A stretch of DNA of 40,964 nt from Pirellula sp. (GCA_021300155.1 JAJTID010000134.1:1-40964); one strand, 5' to 3'. Numbered from the stretch's first letter, positions 18,341 through 28,050 are shown. The notes: generated by a model from the letters alone, not told the origin. Numbers and translations: made by a program.

Positions 18341-19660
18341 ATGGATGGTGCGATGACAATTGTAGTCTTCGAAGACACGCAATGTGAAATGCTAGCTCCA
18401 ATAACCTTGGCCAGGTTGGCTGCGACCATAACATGTGGAAGTTTCCGCTTAGTGGATCTCCTGTCGCTAATCGACGCTGATTTGTTCGGGATCACTCGAC
18501 CTCATCTACAATCGATCCAACGAATCGATTACCCCATATTGCAGACACTCGAACAGAGCAACACTACCGATGTTCCGCGCGATCGTTCTATCCAGATCCT
18601 ATTGAATGCTCGCGTAGCTCCGACCGCCAAGAACTTCGAGACCATTCGATCACTTCAGCTTCGTGCGAGTCAGTCTGCTCCTGACGCACCGCCGACCGTC
18701 ATCATGGACCGAAACACCGTGGCAGCCGTTTTGAATCCAAGATGGTCGCTGCACGATATATTCGCATCTGGCTATTTGGGCACCGAAGAGTGGCTAGCAA
18801 AGGCAAAGCAACTCGAACCGTCGGATGCCAAATTGCAGACGATCGAAATGCCACACGAACTGATTGCCTGCAATATGGAATGCTTTCGTAGCAACATGGA
18901 ATTGCGATTGTTGCTCGCATCCAAAGAACAATCGGTGGTCAGCCCGCTTCGGGAAGTATCCGACGGTTTATTTCTCGCCGATGGCGCTACGATTGGCGAC
19001 TATGTTCTTAGTGATACCCGAAAAGGACCCATCATCGTGGACCGAGGTGCCGAGGTAGGACCCTATACCCTACTTCGCGGCCCGATCTATATCGGTCCGA
19101 AAGCTAAAATACTGGAGCATGCGGCGATCAAAGATGCCGTTTCCCTATCGCACACCACCAAAACCGGCGGCGAAGTCGAAGCGTCCATTGTCGAACCCTA
19201 CTCCAACAAACAACACCACGGCTTTCTGGGCCACAGCTATCTCGGTAGCTGGATTAACTTGGGTGCAGGGACTTGTAATAGCGATCTGAAAAATACGTAT
19301 GGCACCGTCAACATGGAATACGGGTTTGGCAAAGCACAAACGAATATGCAGTTTCTCGGCTGTATTATGGGAGACTACTCAAAGACTGCGATCAATACGG
19401 GTATCTTCACAGGAAAAATTATCGGTGTCTGCAGTATGATGTATGGTTTTGTGACCAGCAACGTGCCGAGCTTCGTCAACTACGCTCGACTGTTCGGACA
19501 ACTGGCGAGCCTTCCACCCGAGGTAATGGTCAGTACGCAACAACGCATGTTTGCACGCCGAAACGTCCAGCAACGTGGTTGCGATGTGCAATTGATCTAT
19601 GACATGCATCGATTGACTCAAATGGAACGCGACCGCCAAGGAGACGCTCTGGTGCTGTAG
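18341..19660 (+). CDS. GlmU-like sugar nucleotidyltransferase/acyltransferase family protein (left-handed beta-helix)
   Basis: The 439-residue product has a divergent N-terminal half (IVVFEDTQCEMLAPITLARLAATI) of the putative sugar nucleotidyltransferase group and a C-terminal half with hexapeptide repeats: GAEVGPYTLLRGPIYIGPKAKI, then HTTKTGGEVEASIVEPYSNKQHHGFLGHSYLGSWINLGAGTCNSDLKNTYG and GDYSKTAINTGIFTGKIIG. This matches GlmU-related proteins of Bacteroidetes and planctomycetes. The classic N-terminal nucleotide-binding GxGTRM loop is not seen, so true UDP-GlcNAc pyrophosphorylase activity is doubtful. ATG 18353 is an alternative start that removes four residues. It converges with thiE. 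Confidence 0.78.
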   Translation: MDGAMTIVVFEDTQCEMLAPITLARLAATITCGSFRLVDLLSLIDADLFGITRPHLQSIQRIDYPILQTLEQSNTTDVPRDRSIQILLNARVAPTAKNFETIRSLQLRASQSAPDAPPTVIMDRNTVAAVLNPRWSLHDIFASGYLGTEEWLAKAKQLEPSDAKLQTIEMPHELIACNMECFRSNMELRLLLASKEQSVVSPLREVSDGLFLADGATIGDYVLSDTRKGPIIVDRGAEVGPYTLLRGPIYIGPKAKILEHAAIKDAVSLSHTTKTGGEVEASIVEPYSNKQHHGFLGHSYLGSWINLGAGTCNSDLKNTYGTVNMEYGFGKAQTNMQFLGCIMGDYSKTAINTGIFTGKIIGVCSMMYGFVTSNVPSFVNYARLFGQLASLPPEVMVSTQQRMFARRNVQQRGCDVQLIYDMHRLTQMERDRQGDALVL

Positions 19661-19667
19661 TTGGACA

Positions 19668-19734
19668 TGCTGGAATCCCTTTATTGCCCGTCTGATTGCG
19701 GGCTGACGAATTGATGGAAGCGGTTATTCCAGCA
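19668..19734. terminator. Nested inverted repeat between convergent genes
   Basis: The outer arms TGCTGGAAT (19668-19676) and ATTCCAGCA (19726-19734) enclose the inner arms GCCCG (19686-19690) and CGGGC (19699-19703). The outer right arm overlaps the last codons of thiE. The location between two converging genes suggests transcription termination; no clear T tract is present. Confidence 0.45.
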
Positions 19735-20848
19735 TTTCTCTTAAACGTTGCGTAGCGTCGCCAGGCTTCTCTGCATTCCAAATCGCATTGCTCACGGCCA
19801 CTCGCTGAAATCCAGCTCTAACGACTTCTTGGATATTTTGAGCATGGATTCCACCGATCGCGAAGCCCGGGATGTTTGCCTCTTCCAGTATTGGGCGAGC
19901 TCGTTCAAGGAACGCAACACCAGAAAAGCTTTCAAAAGATTTGGTGCTTGACGGAAAGGTCGGACCACACCCAACGTAATCCGCACCAAGTGAAATCGCC
20001 GCCTTCACTTGTTCAACATCGTGCGTCGACATACCGACCACCGACTCAGGGCGAAGCAAGGATCGCGATTGATCGATCGACAAATCCGATTGCCCTACGT
20101 GCAACCCAAAGCATGGCGACAGCCGCGCGATATCTGCACGATCGTTCACAATGATTCGTGTTTGTTGGTCATTGACAGCCTCGCAAGACGCCTTCACGTA
20201 AGCGAGCAACTCGACAGCGTCTTTCTGTTTGTCACGTATCTGAATCAAGTCCACTCCTGAGCGCGAAACTTCAGCCACTCGCTCGGAAAACGCCGGTAAC
20301 GGAAGTTGGCAGTCCACCAGCAAGTAGAGTTTGGCTTGACGAAGAAATAGGAAATCCCGTTGAAGGCTCAAAAGGGACGCGGCGTTCAAATCGTATGATG
20401 CATAACGCAGTTTTTCGATCGCTTGGGCCGATTCAGGAAACAGATATTTTGCTAACTCTTCGAGGCAACGTAGCGATTGTTGCAGACGATTCGAAGCAGC
20501 AGCCGCGATGTCGGTCAATCCGCCGGTTCGCACAAGTTCGGAGTCTGTTTTTTGATCGGAGCCAACATCGGCAGCAGCATGACGGGATGACCATATCTCC
20601 GAGGCGGGCCAATGCTTTGAGATCGCTTGCAGTGAATGCCTTAGATTCTTGTAACCGAATTGGGCTGTAGCCAAGTCCCTGAAGCGAGCAATATCTTCCA
20701 GCGTGCGAACCGCTTCGTTGGCACGGTTGAGATTAGCATCGAGCATTCGCAACGAATCACGTCGATCCCCCTGAGGCTCTGGGGTCGAAAAATCTGAACT
20801 TTTTTCAGCGGCAGGTTGCGACATAACGGAGAAAGTTACGGGTGGCAT
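19724..20848 (-). CDS. thiE: Thiamine-phosphate synthase ThiE with N-terminal ThiD2-type extension
   Basis: The 374-residue protein is much longer than ThiE alone (about 210). Residues about 30-165 contain LDANLNRANEAVRTLEDIARF and later NRLQQSLRCLEELAKY, a helical domain found ahead of ThiE in planctomycetes and some other bacteria and labelled ThiD2 in databases. The ThiE barrel follows with LYLLVDCQ, DLIQIRDKQKD, RIIVNDRADIA, GLHVGQSDL, VGMSTHDVEQ, GADYVGCGPTFPSSTK and GFAIGGIHAQN. It joins the pyrimidine and thiazole phosphates to make thiamine phosphate. No other thi gene is close by. The start is the first ATG; ATG 20824 is possible. Confidence 0.9.
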   Translation of the reverse strand: MPPVTFSVMSQPAAEKSSDFSTPEPQGDRRDSLRMLDANLNRANEAVRTLEDIARFRDLATAQFGYKNLRHSLQAISKHWPASEIWSSRHAAADVGSDQKTDSELVRTGGLTDIAAAASNRLQQSLRCLEELAKYLFPESAQAIEKLRYASYDLNAASLLSLQRDFLFLRQAKLYLLVDCQLPLPAFSERVAEVSRSGVDLIQIRDKQKDAVELLAYVKASCEAVNDQQTRIIVNDRADIARLSPCFGLHVGQSDLSIDQSRSLLRPESVVGMSTHDVEQVKAAISLGADYVGCGPTFPSSTKSFESFSGVAFLERARPILEEANIPGFAIGGIHAQNIQEVVRAGFQRVAVSNAIWNAEKPGDATQRLREMLE

Positions 20849-20950
20849 GGCAAGCGAATCGGAATGGCATCCACGAACTCTTTTTGGGGACGCAAACTTC
20901 TGGTACTATAGACGTTCACGATCGATTCGGAAACGGATGAATACATCGAT

Positions 20951-21024
20951 GCCCTCGTAGCTCAGTTGGATAGAGCGCGGCTTTCCTAAAGCTGAGGTCA
21001 CAGGTTCGATCCCTGTCGGGGGTA
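20951..21024 (+). tRNA. tRNA-Arg (anticodon CCT)
   Basis: A full cloverleaf can be drawn: acceptor GCCCTCG with CGGGGGT (one G-T pair at the end), D arm GCTCAGTTGGATAGAGC, anticodon stem CGGCT/AGCTG with loop TTCCTAA (anticodon CCT), and T arm ACAGG-TTCGATC-CCTGT. The 3' CCA is not encoded. It lies directly before the restriction-modification locus, and tRNA genes are frequent integration sites. Confidence 0.95.
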
Positions 21025-21100
21025 TTCCTTTTTGCCAATGAAAACATTGGGAAAGCTTCTCCAACTGCCTGATTCTTGAAAAGTGGCAATTGTGGTATTT

Positions 21101-21135
21101 ACCTCAATTTGGTTTTAATTGACCTAAATTGAGGT
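21101..21135. repeat. AT-rich inverted repeat after tRNA-Arg
   Basis: ACCTCAATTT (21101-21110) and AAATTGAGGT (21126-21135) are perfect 10-base inverted arms with a 15-base loop. It could be a terminator for the tRNA transcript or a remnant of an insertion boundary. The rest of 21025-21287 shows no gene. Confidence 0.5.
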
Positions 21136-21287
21136 GCATTTCCGTCCTAGTCTTAGGATCGAAAACACCACAACAGAGTTGAGAGAGGCAGACATGCGGA
21201 GGAGAACCGGAATACCGGGGTTTGGTGCATTGCGCCATCACAAAGCGTCAGGACTCGCAGCTGTAATCAATGTCTTGCGGGATACTT

Positions 21288-24200
21288 CTACGAACCGGAC
21301 GCACGATCACGCAGTTTTTCGTACAAGCCGAGTTGATTGAGCATGATGCGTTTTAGGCCTTCTCGCATCTCAGGCGAATTCAATGCCTTAGTGCTCAAGT
21401 CGGCTTGTACATCCATCGCGTCGATGATGGCATTCATGATTTCGCTGGTCAGGTCGGGCGAGTTCGCAAATTGCTCTTTCGAATTGCTCGTCGCCTGTTT
21501 TTGAAGGACAGTCGATTCAAGTACTTTCTCATTCAACGTCGTTGCATGGGACAACTGATCTCCATCAGTCGTGTCCGTGCCGTAGATCTCATTCAGTTTG
21601 GAGATGATCTCCGTCAGATACGCTTTCTGCTTCTCTCTCACCGTTCCGCTTCCGATCTCGGTCAGCGGGTTAAGTTTAGGAGCGTCTTTGTCGGATAACC
21701 CCAGATTCCTCTCGCCCCGATGACTTAGCTTGTGGTGGGTCAACGTCACATCGGATAGATCGACACCGTCTCGTTCTCGACCAAATTTCAGCAGCTTCAC
21801 CAAGTACTTAAAGAAGATCGCTCGCTTCTCGAAATCGGTGTTGCCGTAGTCAAAGATCTGCGACAGGAACGTATACGCTCGCAGGTAAGTCGAGACATCT
21901 GAGCTAAACAGTACCAAGGCATCCATCGTGTCTTTCGCCGACTGTGCTGCCTTGTCGTCTTTGCTCGCAACCGCGGCGGCATGAGCTTCCTTGGCAGCGG
22001 CAAACTTCTTCAAGAGTCGATCCGCGACGGGAGTGATCGCTGCTTCTAGCTGTTTCTGTTTCGAGTTCGGATCGAGAACAACGTTCACGACACGATCGAT
22101 TTCATTCTCGTCATAGTAGCCTAGCGCATCCAGTTTCGTCCGCAAGGTGAGTATGATCTCCCGGTCATTCACATCGGAAAGCTGCGCTGTTGTAAAGTAA
22201 GTCTTGAACGCGTCGAGGACTTCGCTGGGTTCATTCACAAAATCTAGGACATACGTGTTGTCTTTGCCTGGATAGCAACGATTGAGTCGAGACAAGGTCT
22301 GTACCGCCTGAATTCCCGCCAACCGTTTATCGACGTACATCCCGCAAAGCAGTGGTTGATCAAACCCTGTCTGGAATTTGTTCGCGACCAACAGGATCTG
22401 AAACATGTCATCTTTGAAGGCTTCTGCGATGTTTCGGCCTTTCAAGTCAGGGTTCAACATCGAGCTGGTCTCTTTGAACGGATCCGGTCCTGATTCCTTG
22501 TCGTTCACTTCGCCTGAAAAAGCAACCAACGTTCGCAATGGGTAGCCTTTTTCCTGGATGTACTTGTTGATGGCCAGTTGCCAGCGAACGGCCTCGACCC
22601 GACTGCTAGTGACGACCATTGCCCTAGCTTTGCCGTTCAATAACGGAGCGATGGTTTCGCGGAAATGTTCGACTACAATTTGGACCTTCTGGGCGATGTT
22701 GTAAGGGTGAAGCCTAACCCAGTTCATCAGCCCTTTCATGGCGGTGCTGCGTTCGACTTCCGTATCATTCAGTTCCTTTCCTGCGTTGGCCAGCTTGAAC
22801 GCGAGTTTGTACGGCGTGTAGTTCTTCAGCACATCCAGGATGAAACCTTCCTCGATCGCTTGACGCATCGAATACACATGGAATGGTTCAGGTAGATTGC
22901 TCGGTCCTGCGGGCTGAGTCGGATCCGGAAGACGGCCAAACAACTCCAGCGTCTTCGCCTTGGGGGTCGCGGTGAAGGCTACGTACGTGATACCTGTATC
23001 CGCAGCCCGCGAAGCCATCTGTGTTGCGAGAACGTCCTCTGTGCTAATCGCCCCACCGTCTTCAAGTTCCTTTTGTTCCTCAGCGGATAGGACCAACTTC
23101 AGTTTCGAAGCAGCTTCGCCAGTCTGAGAGCTGTGTGCCTCGTCGGCTATCACTGCGAATGTTTTTCCTTCGGTCGCAGCTAAGTCCCGAACCTTTTCTA
23201 GAGCTTTAGGAAACGTCTGAATCGTACAAACGACAATCTTCTTGTCACCTGACAACGCTTCGACCAACTCCGCACTCTTACTCCCTTGGTCGCCCTTGAT
23301 CGTGGCTACAACACCCGCAGTTCGCTCGAAGCTGTCGATGGCATCCTGAAGCTGACCATCGATTACACGTCGATCTGAGACTACCAAGACTGTGTCAAAG
23401 ACTTTCTTGTTGATTGCATCATGCAAGTCCGCTAAGAAATGAGCCGACCACGCGATAGAGTTCGTTTTGCCAGAACCAGCAGAGTGCTGAATCAAGTATT
23501 TTCCTCCAGTCCCTTCCGATAGAACTGCTCGTTGCAGTTTACGTGTAGCATCGAGTTGATGGTAACGAGGAAAGATCAGCTTGGTGATCTGCTTCTTACT
23601 ATCCTTCACCGCAACGAGATACCTCCCAAGAATCTCCAGCCATCCGTCGCGCTCCCAAACCTGCTCCCAGAGATACGAAGTTCGATATCCAGCGGGATTG
23701 AGCGGATTGCCTGCTGCTCCATTGTCACCCATATCGAACGGTAGAAAGTCTGTGGCTAAGCCAGCGAGTTTCGTCGTCATTTTCACCCGACTGCTGCTGA
23801 CAGCGAAATGAACCAATGCACCTGATGGAAACTTCAACAGTGGTTCGGAAGCGTGTCCTTTTGGTTGCGGATCGCGATCCTTTTTGTATTGATAGACCGC
23901 ATCATCGATGCTTTGAGTATTGTCGGTCTTAATCTCGATGGTGGCAACAGGGATACCGTTGAGGAACAGAACCAAGTCGATGCTATTCTCATTGAGAAGC
24001 GAGTAACGCACTTGGCGAACGACTCGCAGTCGATTGGCAGCGTATCGCTGCATGATGTCCGGATTCATCGCCAACGCTGGCTTGAACTGGGCCATCCGCA
24101 GTGGCTTTTGCAAACCCAACACATCAAACCCGTTTCGGATCACATGCAGCGTACCGCTCTGATTGAGCGAGTCGCGGAGCCTTTTGAGCAGTGTTGCTTC

Positions 24201-24398
24201 AGCGGCAACGCCATGATTTTTCGTCATGGTCTTCCACGCATCATGGGCGGTTTGCTGAACCCAGGCAATCACATCCGAAGGAAAAAGAGCCAATTGGCGA
24301 TCGTAGTTTGAGGCATCTTTCTCCGCGTACAGCCAACCGTGAGCCGCGAGGTGATCGCAGATGTCGTTTTCAAATTCGATTTCGTTGTGAAGAGCCAT
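21288..24398 (-). CDS. hsdR: Type I restriction enzyme R subunit HsdR
   Basis: The 1036-residue protein has an N-terminal PD-(D/E)xK nuclease core (IDLVLFLNGIPVATIEIK: Asp141, Glu155, Lys157), then an SF2 motor: Walker A QHSAGSGKTNS (Lys311), DEAH box VIADEAHSSQTG (419-422), TYVAFTATPKAKT (motif III) and QTLSRLNRCYPGK (motif VI). It translocates DNA and cuts it when the HsdM/HsdS complex finds an unmodified target. All key residues are present, so it should be active. An AAAGGT ribosome site lies before the ATG. A 317-base gap separates it from the upstream genes of the locus, so it may have its own promoter. Confidence 0.95.
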   Translation of the reverse strand: MALHNEIEFENDICDHLAAHGWLYAEKDASNYDRQLALFPSDVIAWVQQTAHDAWKTMTKNHGVAAEATLLKRLRDSLNQSGTLHVIRNGFDVLGLQKPLRMAQFKPALAMNPDIMQRYAANRLRVVRQVRYSLLNENSIDLVLFLNGIPVATIEIKTDNTQSIDDAVYQYKKDRDPQPKGHASEPLLKFPSGALVHFAVSSSRVKMTTKLAGLATDFLPFDMGDNGAAGNPLNPAGYRTSYLWEQVWERDGWLEILGRYLVAVKDSKKQITKLIFPRYHQLDATRKLQRAVLSEGTGGKYLIQHSAGSGKTNSIAWSAHFLADLHDAINKKVFDTVLVVSDRRVIDGQLQDAIDSFERTAGVVATIKGDQGSKSAELVEALSGDKKIVVCTIQTFPKALEKVRDLAATEGKTFAVIADEAHSSQTGEAASKLKLVLSAEEQKELEDGGAISTEDVLATQMASRAADTGITYVAFTATPKAKTLELFGRLPDPTQPAGPSNLPEPFHVYSMRQAIEEGFILDVLKNYTPYKLAFKLANAGKELNDTEVERSTAMKGLMNWVRLHPYNIAQKVQIVVEHFRETIAPLLNGKARAMVVTSSRVEAVRWQLAINKYIQEKGYPLRTLVAFSGEVNDKESGPDPFKETSSMLNPDLKGRNIAEAFKDDMFQILLVANKFQTGFDQPLLCGMYVDKRLAGIQAVQTLSRLNRCYPGKDNTYVLDFVNEPSEVLDAFKTYFTTAQLSDVNDREIILTLRTKLDALGYYDENEIDRVVNVVLDPNSKQKQLEAAITPVADRLLKKFAAAKEAHAAAVASKDDKAAQSAKDTMDALVLFSSDVSTYLRAYTFLSQIFDYGNTDFEKRAIFFKYLVKLLKFGRERDGVDLSDVTLTHHKLSHRGERNLGLSDKDAPKLNPLTEIGSGTVREKQKAYLTEIISKLNEIYGTDTTDGDQLSHATTLNEKVLESTVLQKQATSNSKEQFANSPDLTSEIMNAIIDAMDVQADLSTKALNSPEMREGLKRIMLNQLGLYEKLRDRASGS

Positions 24399-24715
24399 TT
24401 ATCTCGGACCTTTTTACTGTGCGTGTTGCTTTCGCCGCCATTGGAGGGGATTTTGTGACTCGTTTGCAAGACGCAAATTATTTTGTGTCTCGCGAAACGC
24501 CAAATACGAGTCACAAATTCGTTTGTGCCTCTCCGATGATTCACAAATTTCAGAACACCTTTCGCCCCTTGGCTTGGCTTTCCACATCGCGAAATATGAG
24601 CCCATCAAATAACGGTCAAATAAACGTTGTCGTCGTAAGTCAAATCGTGGAAGGCAGTTGCGGATTCCGGGCAGGTGCAAAAACTACGTCGTATCAAACA
24701 GCCATCAAATAAGGA
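24399..24715 (-). promoter_or_regulatory. hsdR upstream region with repeated TTTGTGNCTC half-sites
   Basis: There is no gene here. TTTGTGACTC (24452-24461), TTTGTGTCTC (24482-24491) and TTTGTGCCTC (24522-24531) occur in direct orientation, with inverted copies GAGTCACAAA (24508-24517) and GATTCACAAA (24538-24547). The first and the inverted copy form a 12-base inverted repeat TTTGTGACTCGT / ACGAGTCACAAA. They sit about 55-150 bases upstream of the hsdR start and may be operator sites, possibly for the neighbouring AlbA_2/HTH protein (inference). Confidence 0.5.
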
Positions 24716-26182
24716 CTACGCCCAAAACGGCAAGTATTTCGCGTGCTTCCTGCCTTGATCCGCGGTAAGGGGGCGTATTAGCCCGTCCTCCAGTGTGTCG
24801 CTGATAATCCGGCTTGCTGTGGCCCGATTCTGCTCCTCAATGCCAAACCGCTCTCTCAAAGTCGTGTTCGTCATTGGTTCCCGCTGAACGAAACGCAGTG
24901 CCGCGTGAAGGTAACATGCCCGAACTTTCTCCGATCGATCCATGTCGTTCAACGGCTTGTGTGCGAACAAAACCGACCGAGTAGAGTCATTGGGAGTTTC
25001 AAAGCTTGGGGCAGGTAACTGATAAAACTCCGTTTCGAACACCACCTTGTCCACACCGCTACCACGTTCTTCGCAAACACCAATGCGACGCATGAACGAT
25101 GCTAGCGACTCGTTCCGAGATCGTGGTGGGGAATCGAGGAATCGTTCCGTTTTGACCAACGGGAGGCCGGGATTGGTTATCTCCATTCGGTCAGAAAAAA
25201 TCTCGACCATCGGTCCCGTGCCAGTTACTGAAAAATCCTGGTGAATCAAAGCATTCGCAACAAGCTCTCGAACGGCGAGTTCCGGGTACATCGGAACCTC
25301 TTTTCGCAGCGCCTGCCCTATAACCTCATTTCGTGGCAGCAGTTCATTGATGAATCGGATCAGTCCTTCAAAGCCAATCGCATAACCTTTGTCGCCTCGC
25401 TGTTCTTTGACGGTTCTGATGCGGCCTTTACCGCCGTAGACAATGACACGCACTGACTTTCGATCAAGCGGTTTGAAATTGTTCAGCGATCGAGCAAATA
25501 GAATCGCGCCTAAATTGGTGATGTTCCAGGCCCCAGCATCATCCGACACGATCATGTCATCGTCTTTAAATGCATCTAAAATGGCGTCGACATTATCGGG
25601 GAGTGCACGCTGTAGTAATTGGAAATATGCCGGATAATCTAGCAGCGATATAACATCGCTACTATCAACATGTTCTTTTGCGAGCCGACGTTCAAAAGGC
25701 GTCGTGTCGAAGATTCGCCAAAGGGCACGTTCTAGTTCAGGATGATCCTTCAGTTTCTGCCGATAAGAGCCAACTCGAACATACTCAGTGCCGGCGAATT
25801 GAGTAGGCTTCGTATGAGCTCTTGGAATCTCAAGGATGACCAGCGGTTTACCGTCGTACTCGATAGAGTGGAATTTGAAATGCAATCGCGGACTCAACAA
25901 ACGAACAAGCCAATTTTCGAGGTCTTCGTTGCCCTGCTTTGCGGTTCCGGGCCGGAACGATGTACCCAGCACTTCGTGACTGCCATTCTCGATGCCCCAA
26001 AGCAGATAGGCGTTGGCTTTTCCCTCCAGCGCCGCCGCATTACTAAGCGCCGAAAGGTATTCACCAATGTCCTGAGGGTCAGCGATGTTGTGTTTGAATT
26101 CGAGCCACGGGGTCTCGACGGGCAGTTTGCGCAATTCGGTGACCAAACCTCGATGGTACTTGGCGGTTGATTCGTTACTCAT
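24716..26182 (-). CDS. AlbA_2 (Schlafen-like) / HATPase / winged-helix putative regulator of the type I RM locus
   Basis: The 488-residue product belongs to the COG2865-type proteins. Residues about 20-140 form an AlbA_2 domain (PWLEFKHN, EYLSALSNAAAL, NAYLLWGIENG). Residues about 225-345 contain an HSP90-like ATPase fragment (AVRELVANALIHQDFS, then EIFSDRMEITNPG). The C-terminus looks like a winged helix (LRERFGIEEQNRATASRIISDTLEDGLI). Such genes are frequent between hsdS and hsdR and are usually annotated as transcriptional regulators or RecG-like; a DNA-helicase motif is not present. Its ATG overlaps the hsdS stop by four bases, so it is translationally coupled. Confidence 0.85.
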   Translation of the reverse strand: MSNESTAKYHRGLVTELRKLPVETPWLEFKHNIADPQDIGEYLSALSNAAALEGKANAYLLWGIENGSHEVLGTSFRPGTAKQGNEDLENWLVRLLSPRLHFKFHSIEYDGKPLVILEIPRAHTKPTQFAGTEYVRVGSYRQKLKDHPELERALWRIFDTTPFERRLAKEHVDSSDVISLLDYPAYFQLLQRALPDNVDAILDAFKDDDMIVSDDAGAWNITNLGAILFARSLNNFKPLDRKSVRVIVYGGKGRIRTVKEQRGDKGYAIGFEGLIRFINELLPRNEVIGQALRKEVPMYPELAVRELVANALIHQDFSVTGTGPMVEIFSDRMEITNPGLPLVKTERFLDSPPRSRNESLASFMRRIGVCEERGSGVDKVVFETEFYQLPAPSFETPNDSTRSVLFAHKPLNDMDRSEKVRACYLHAALRFVQREPMTNTTLRERFGIEEQNRATASRIISDTLEDGLIRPLTADQGRKHAKYLPFWA

Positions 26183-27552
26183 TCTTTACCCTTCGATGCA
26201 AAACCACGAACGTCGATCTTGCCAGTGACGGCGGCGGAGATGAGGGCGGTGCGGCGCTCTTGAAGAAGTTCGATTGCTCGTTCGGCTTCCGCAAGTAGTC
26301 GGTTTGACACCGCAACTGTGCTATCCAAATAATCGATTATCTCACGTTGCTCCTCGATTGCAGGAAACGCAAACTTGGCAGCAACCAGAAGCGACGAACT
26401 AATGATCGACTGGTTTGCAAGTTTATGGCTAAACACGTTTAAGTGGTTTCGATATGCAGTGCTGCAAAGCGTGTAAAACAAGTATCGTTTTTCGATAAAG
26501 TCAGGGTTCTCGCGAAGAATCACGACGTTTTGATTTGGTACGGCTCCAGCGAGCGAGTCTGGAATAATGCCAACTTGACCGACGGCAGATTCTGTAACCT
26601 TAGGGTCGCTCCCGACCATGCTGATGACAATGTCACCCGCCATCAGCACGACACGTTCATAAGTCGCCACAACTTCTTGGGGCAAAAATATTTCCGGTGG
26701 CGATATGGTCTTGTTCTTGATATTGCCAGCGCGGATGAATGGGACACCATCATCTTGAAAATCTGACGAACTGAACCCAAATCCATTCACTGTTGAAGCG
26801 TAATGCTTAAGGCAAGCTATCTCCCAATGCTGTGGCACATCTCCGAGCCATTGGATGCCGGAGGGTTTCATGGGGGCGTTGGGGTTCAGGCCTTTGGTGA
26901 CCGCGTGACTGATGACCGCCTGCCGCTTTTCCTTCAGCAACTCAATCAAACGACGCTGCTCCGACACCAAACCGTCGATCTTCGACGTTTCTACATCGAG
27001 GAACGACGCGATCGCACGTTGCTCGTTGAGGGGAGGGATGGCAGTTGCAAAGTTCCTCACGAAGTCACCGGGGACACGTTTTTGTCCCCCCGCTCCATAC
27101 ATAGTCGATTCGCCGATGTGGCGGAAGTGCGACGACATGAACAGCCAATGGAGATAGCCGCTGGTTGTGTGTTTGGGGCGAGGGCGGACCACGATCAACT
27201 CGGTTGTTCCGAATCCAATTCCATTCAGAAGTCCTCGCATGATCGCCCCTTTGCCATTCTCAAAACAGGGCGTGATCTTTGCGAGAGTTACATCGCCTTC
27301 ACGGAAGTATGTGTAGCCGTTTTCCACCGCACCGATTGAGCGTGTGTGTTCAAGTTGGATTGTGCCATCGTCGCCAACCGCTTCCATTGGCAGGAACGAA
27401 ACTGATAATTCCCGATCTAAGTCGCTGACTTCCGACTTTGAAGGATTTAGTTCAGCGACGCGTCTCAATCGAACGACGCTCCAGTGCAATGGCACTTCAC
27501 CTAGCCACTCAATACCGCTGTCCGTTGTATCGGAGTACTTCGCTAAACTCAT
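26179..27552 (-). CDS. hsdS: Type I restriction enzyme specificity subunit HsdS
   Basis: The 457-residue protein has the twofold layout of HsdS. Each half starts with a similar stretch (GIEWLGEVPLHW near 13 and GIQWLGDVPQHW near 228), followed by a variable target-recognition domain and a conserved coiled-coil helix (ERAI-type ASFLDVETSKIDGLVSEQRR and the later IIDYLDSTVAVSNRLLAEAER). The two recognition domains differ from each other, which implies a bipartite asymmetric DNA target that cannot be predicted here. The start ATG overlaps the stop of the upstream hsdM-tail frame (ATGA). Confidence 0.93.
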   Translation of the reverse strand: MSLAKYSDTTDSGIEWLGEVPLHWSVVRLRRVAELNPSKSEVSDLDRELSVSFLPMEAVGDDGTIQLEHTRSIGAVENGYTYFREGDVTLAKITPCFENGKGAIMRGLLNGIGFGTTELIVVRPRPKHTTSGYLHWLFMSSHFRHIGESTMYGAGGQKRVPGDFVRNFATAIPPLNEQRAIASFLDVETSKIDGLVSEQRRLIELLKEKRQAVISHAVTKGLNPNAPMKPSGIQWLGDVPQHWEIACLKHYASTVNGFGFSSSDFQDDGVPFIRAGNIKNKTISPPEIFLPQEVVATYERVVLMAGDIVISMVGSDPKVTESAVGQVGIIPDSLAGAVPNQNVVILRENPDFIEKRYLFYTLCSTAYRNHLNVFSHKLANQSIISSSLLVAAKFAFPAIEEQREIIDYLDSTVAVSNRLLAEAERAIELLQERRTALISAAVTGKIDVRGFASKGKE

Positions 27553-27933
27553 TGCGACAGTTCCCCGATCATCTTAACGATCCGATCCGTCACCCCTTTC
27601 AATTCCTTGTCGATCTCATCCAACTCGCGAGGCGGTTTGAAGACGTAGAAATGACGGTTGAACGGGATTTCGTAGCCGATCTTGGTCTTGTCGTGGTCGA
27701 TCCAAGCGTCAGGGACGTGCGGCACAACTTCTCGCTGGAAATGGGCTTCGATATCTTCGCCCAGTGGAACATCCTCGCTGTTTCGCAGTTTCGAGTCGGG
27801 CTTGGGTAGGCCTATCCGTTTGCCTTTCGTTTCCTTGACGACTTTGCCCTTTTCATCAAGCTCCGGTCGCTCGACCGTGACTGTCTGATAGCCCAAATCG
27901 GTGTTCTTGAAAATGCGGCTGATCGGTAATCCT

Positions 27934-27960
27934 GTGAGCGGAAAGGCGCTAGCCGCTGAT
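27934..27960 (+). repeat. REP palindrome, copy 1
   Basis: This 27-base unit starts GTGAGCGG and has an AGCGG/CCGCT stem around AAAGGCGCTAG. It differs from copies 3 and 4 at a few positions and abuts the duplicated hsdM tail. Confidence 0.8.
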
Positions 27961-28005
27961 ATGGCCTGAACGGTGAGCAATGCCCGAAACGGACACCATC
28001 CATAT

Positions 28006-28030
28006 CCGCCGCTAGCGCGTTGCGGCTCAC
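28006..28030 (-). repeat. REP palindrome, copy 2 (inverted)
   Basis: Read on the minus strand it starts GTGAGCCGC and ends GCGGCGG. Relative to copy 3 both stem arms change (GCGGC/GCCGC to GCCGC/GCGGC), so base pairing is kept by compensating substitutions. Confidence 0.75.
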
Positions 28031-28050
28031 CATCGATTGTCCATACGACC

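Noticed and set aside
21134-21340. 68-codon plus-strand frame after tRNA-Arg
   Set aside because: Overlaps the hsdR 3' end and has no family resemblance.
24191-24712. 173-codon plus-strand frame over the start of hsdR and the following gap
   Set aside because: Most of it is antisense to hsdR and its peptide looks like a frame shadow.
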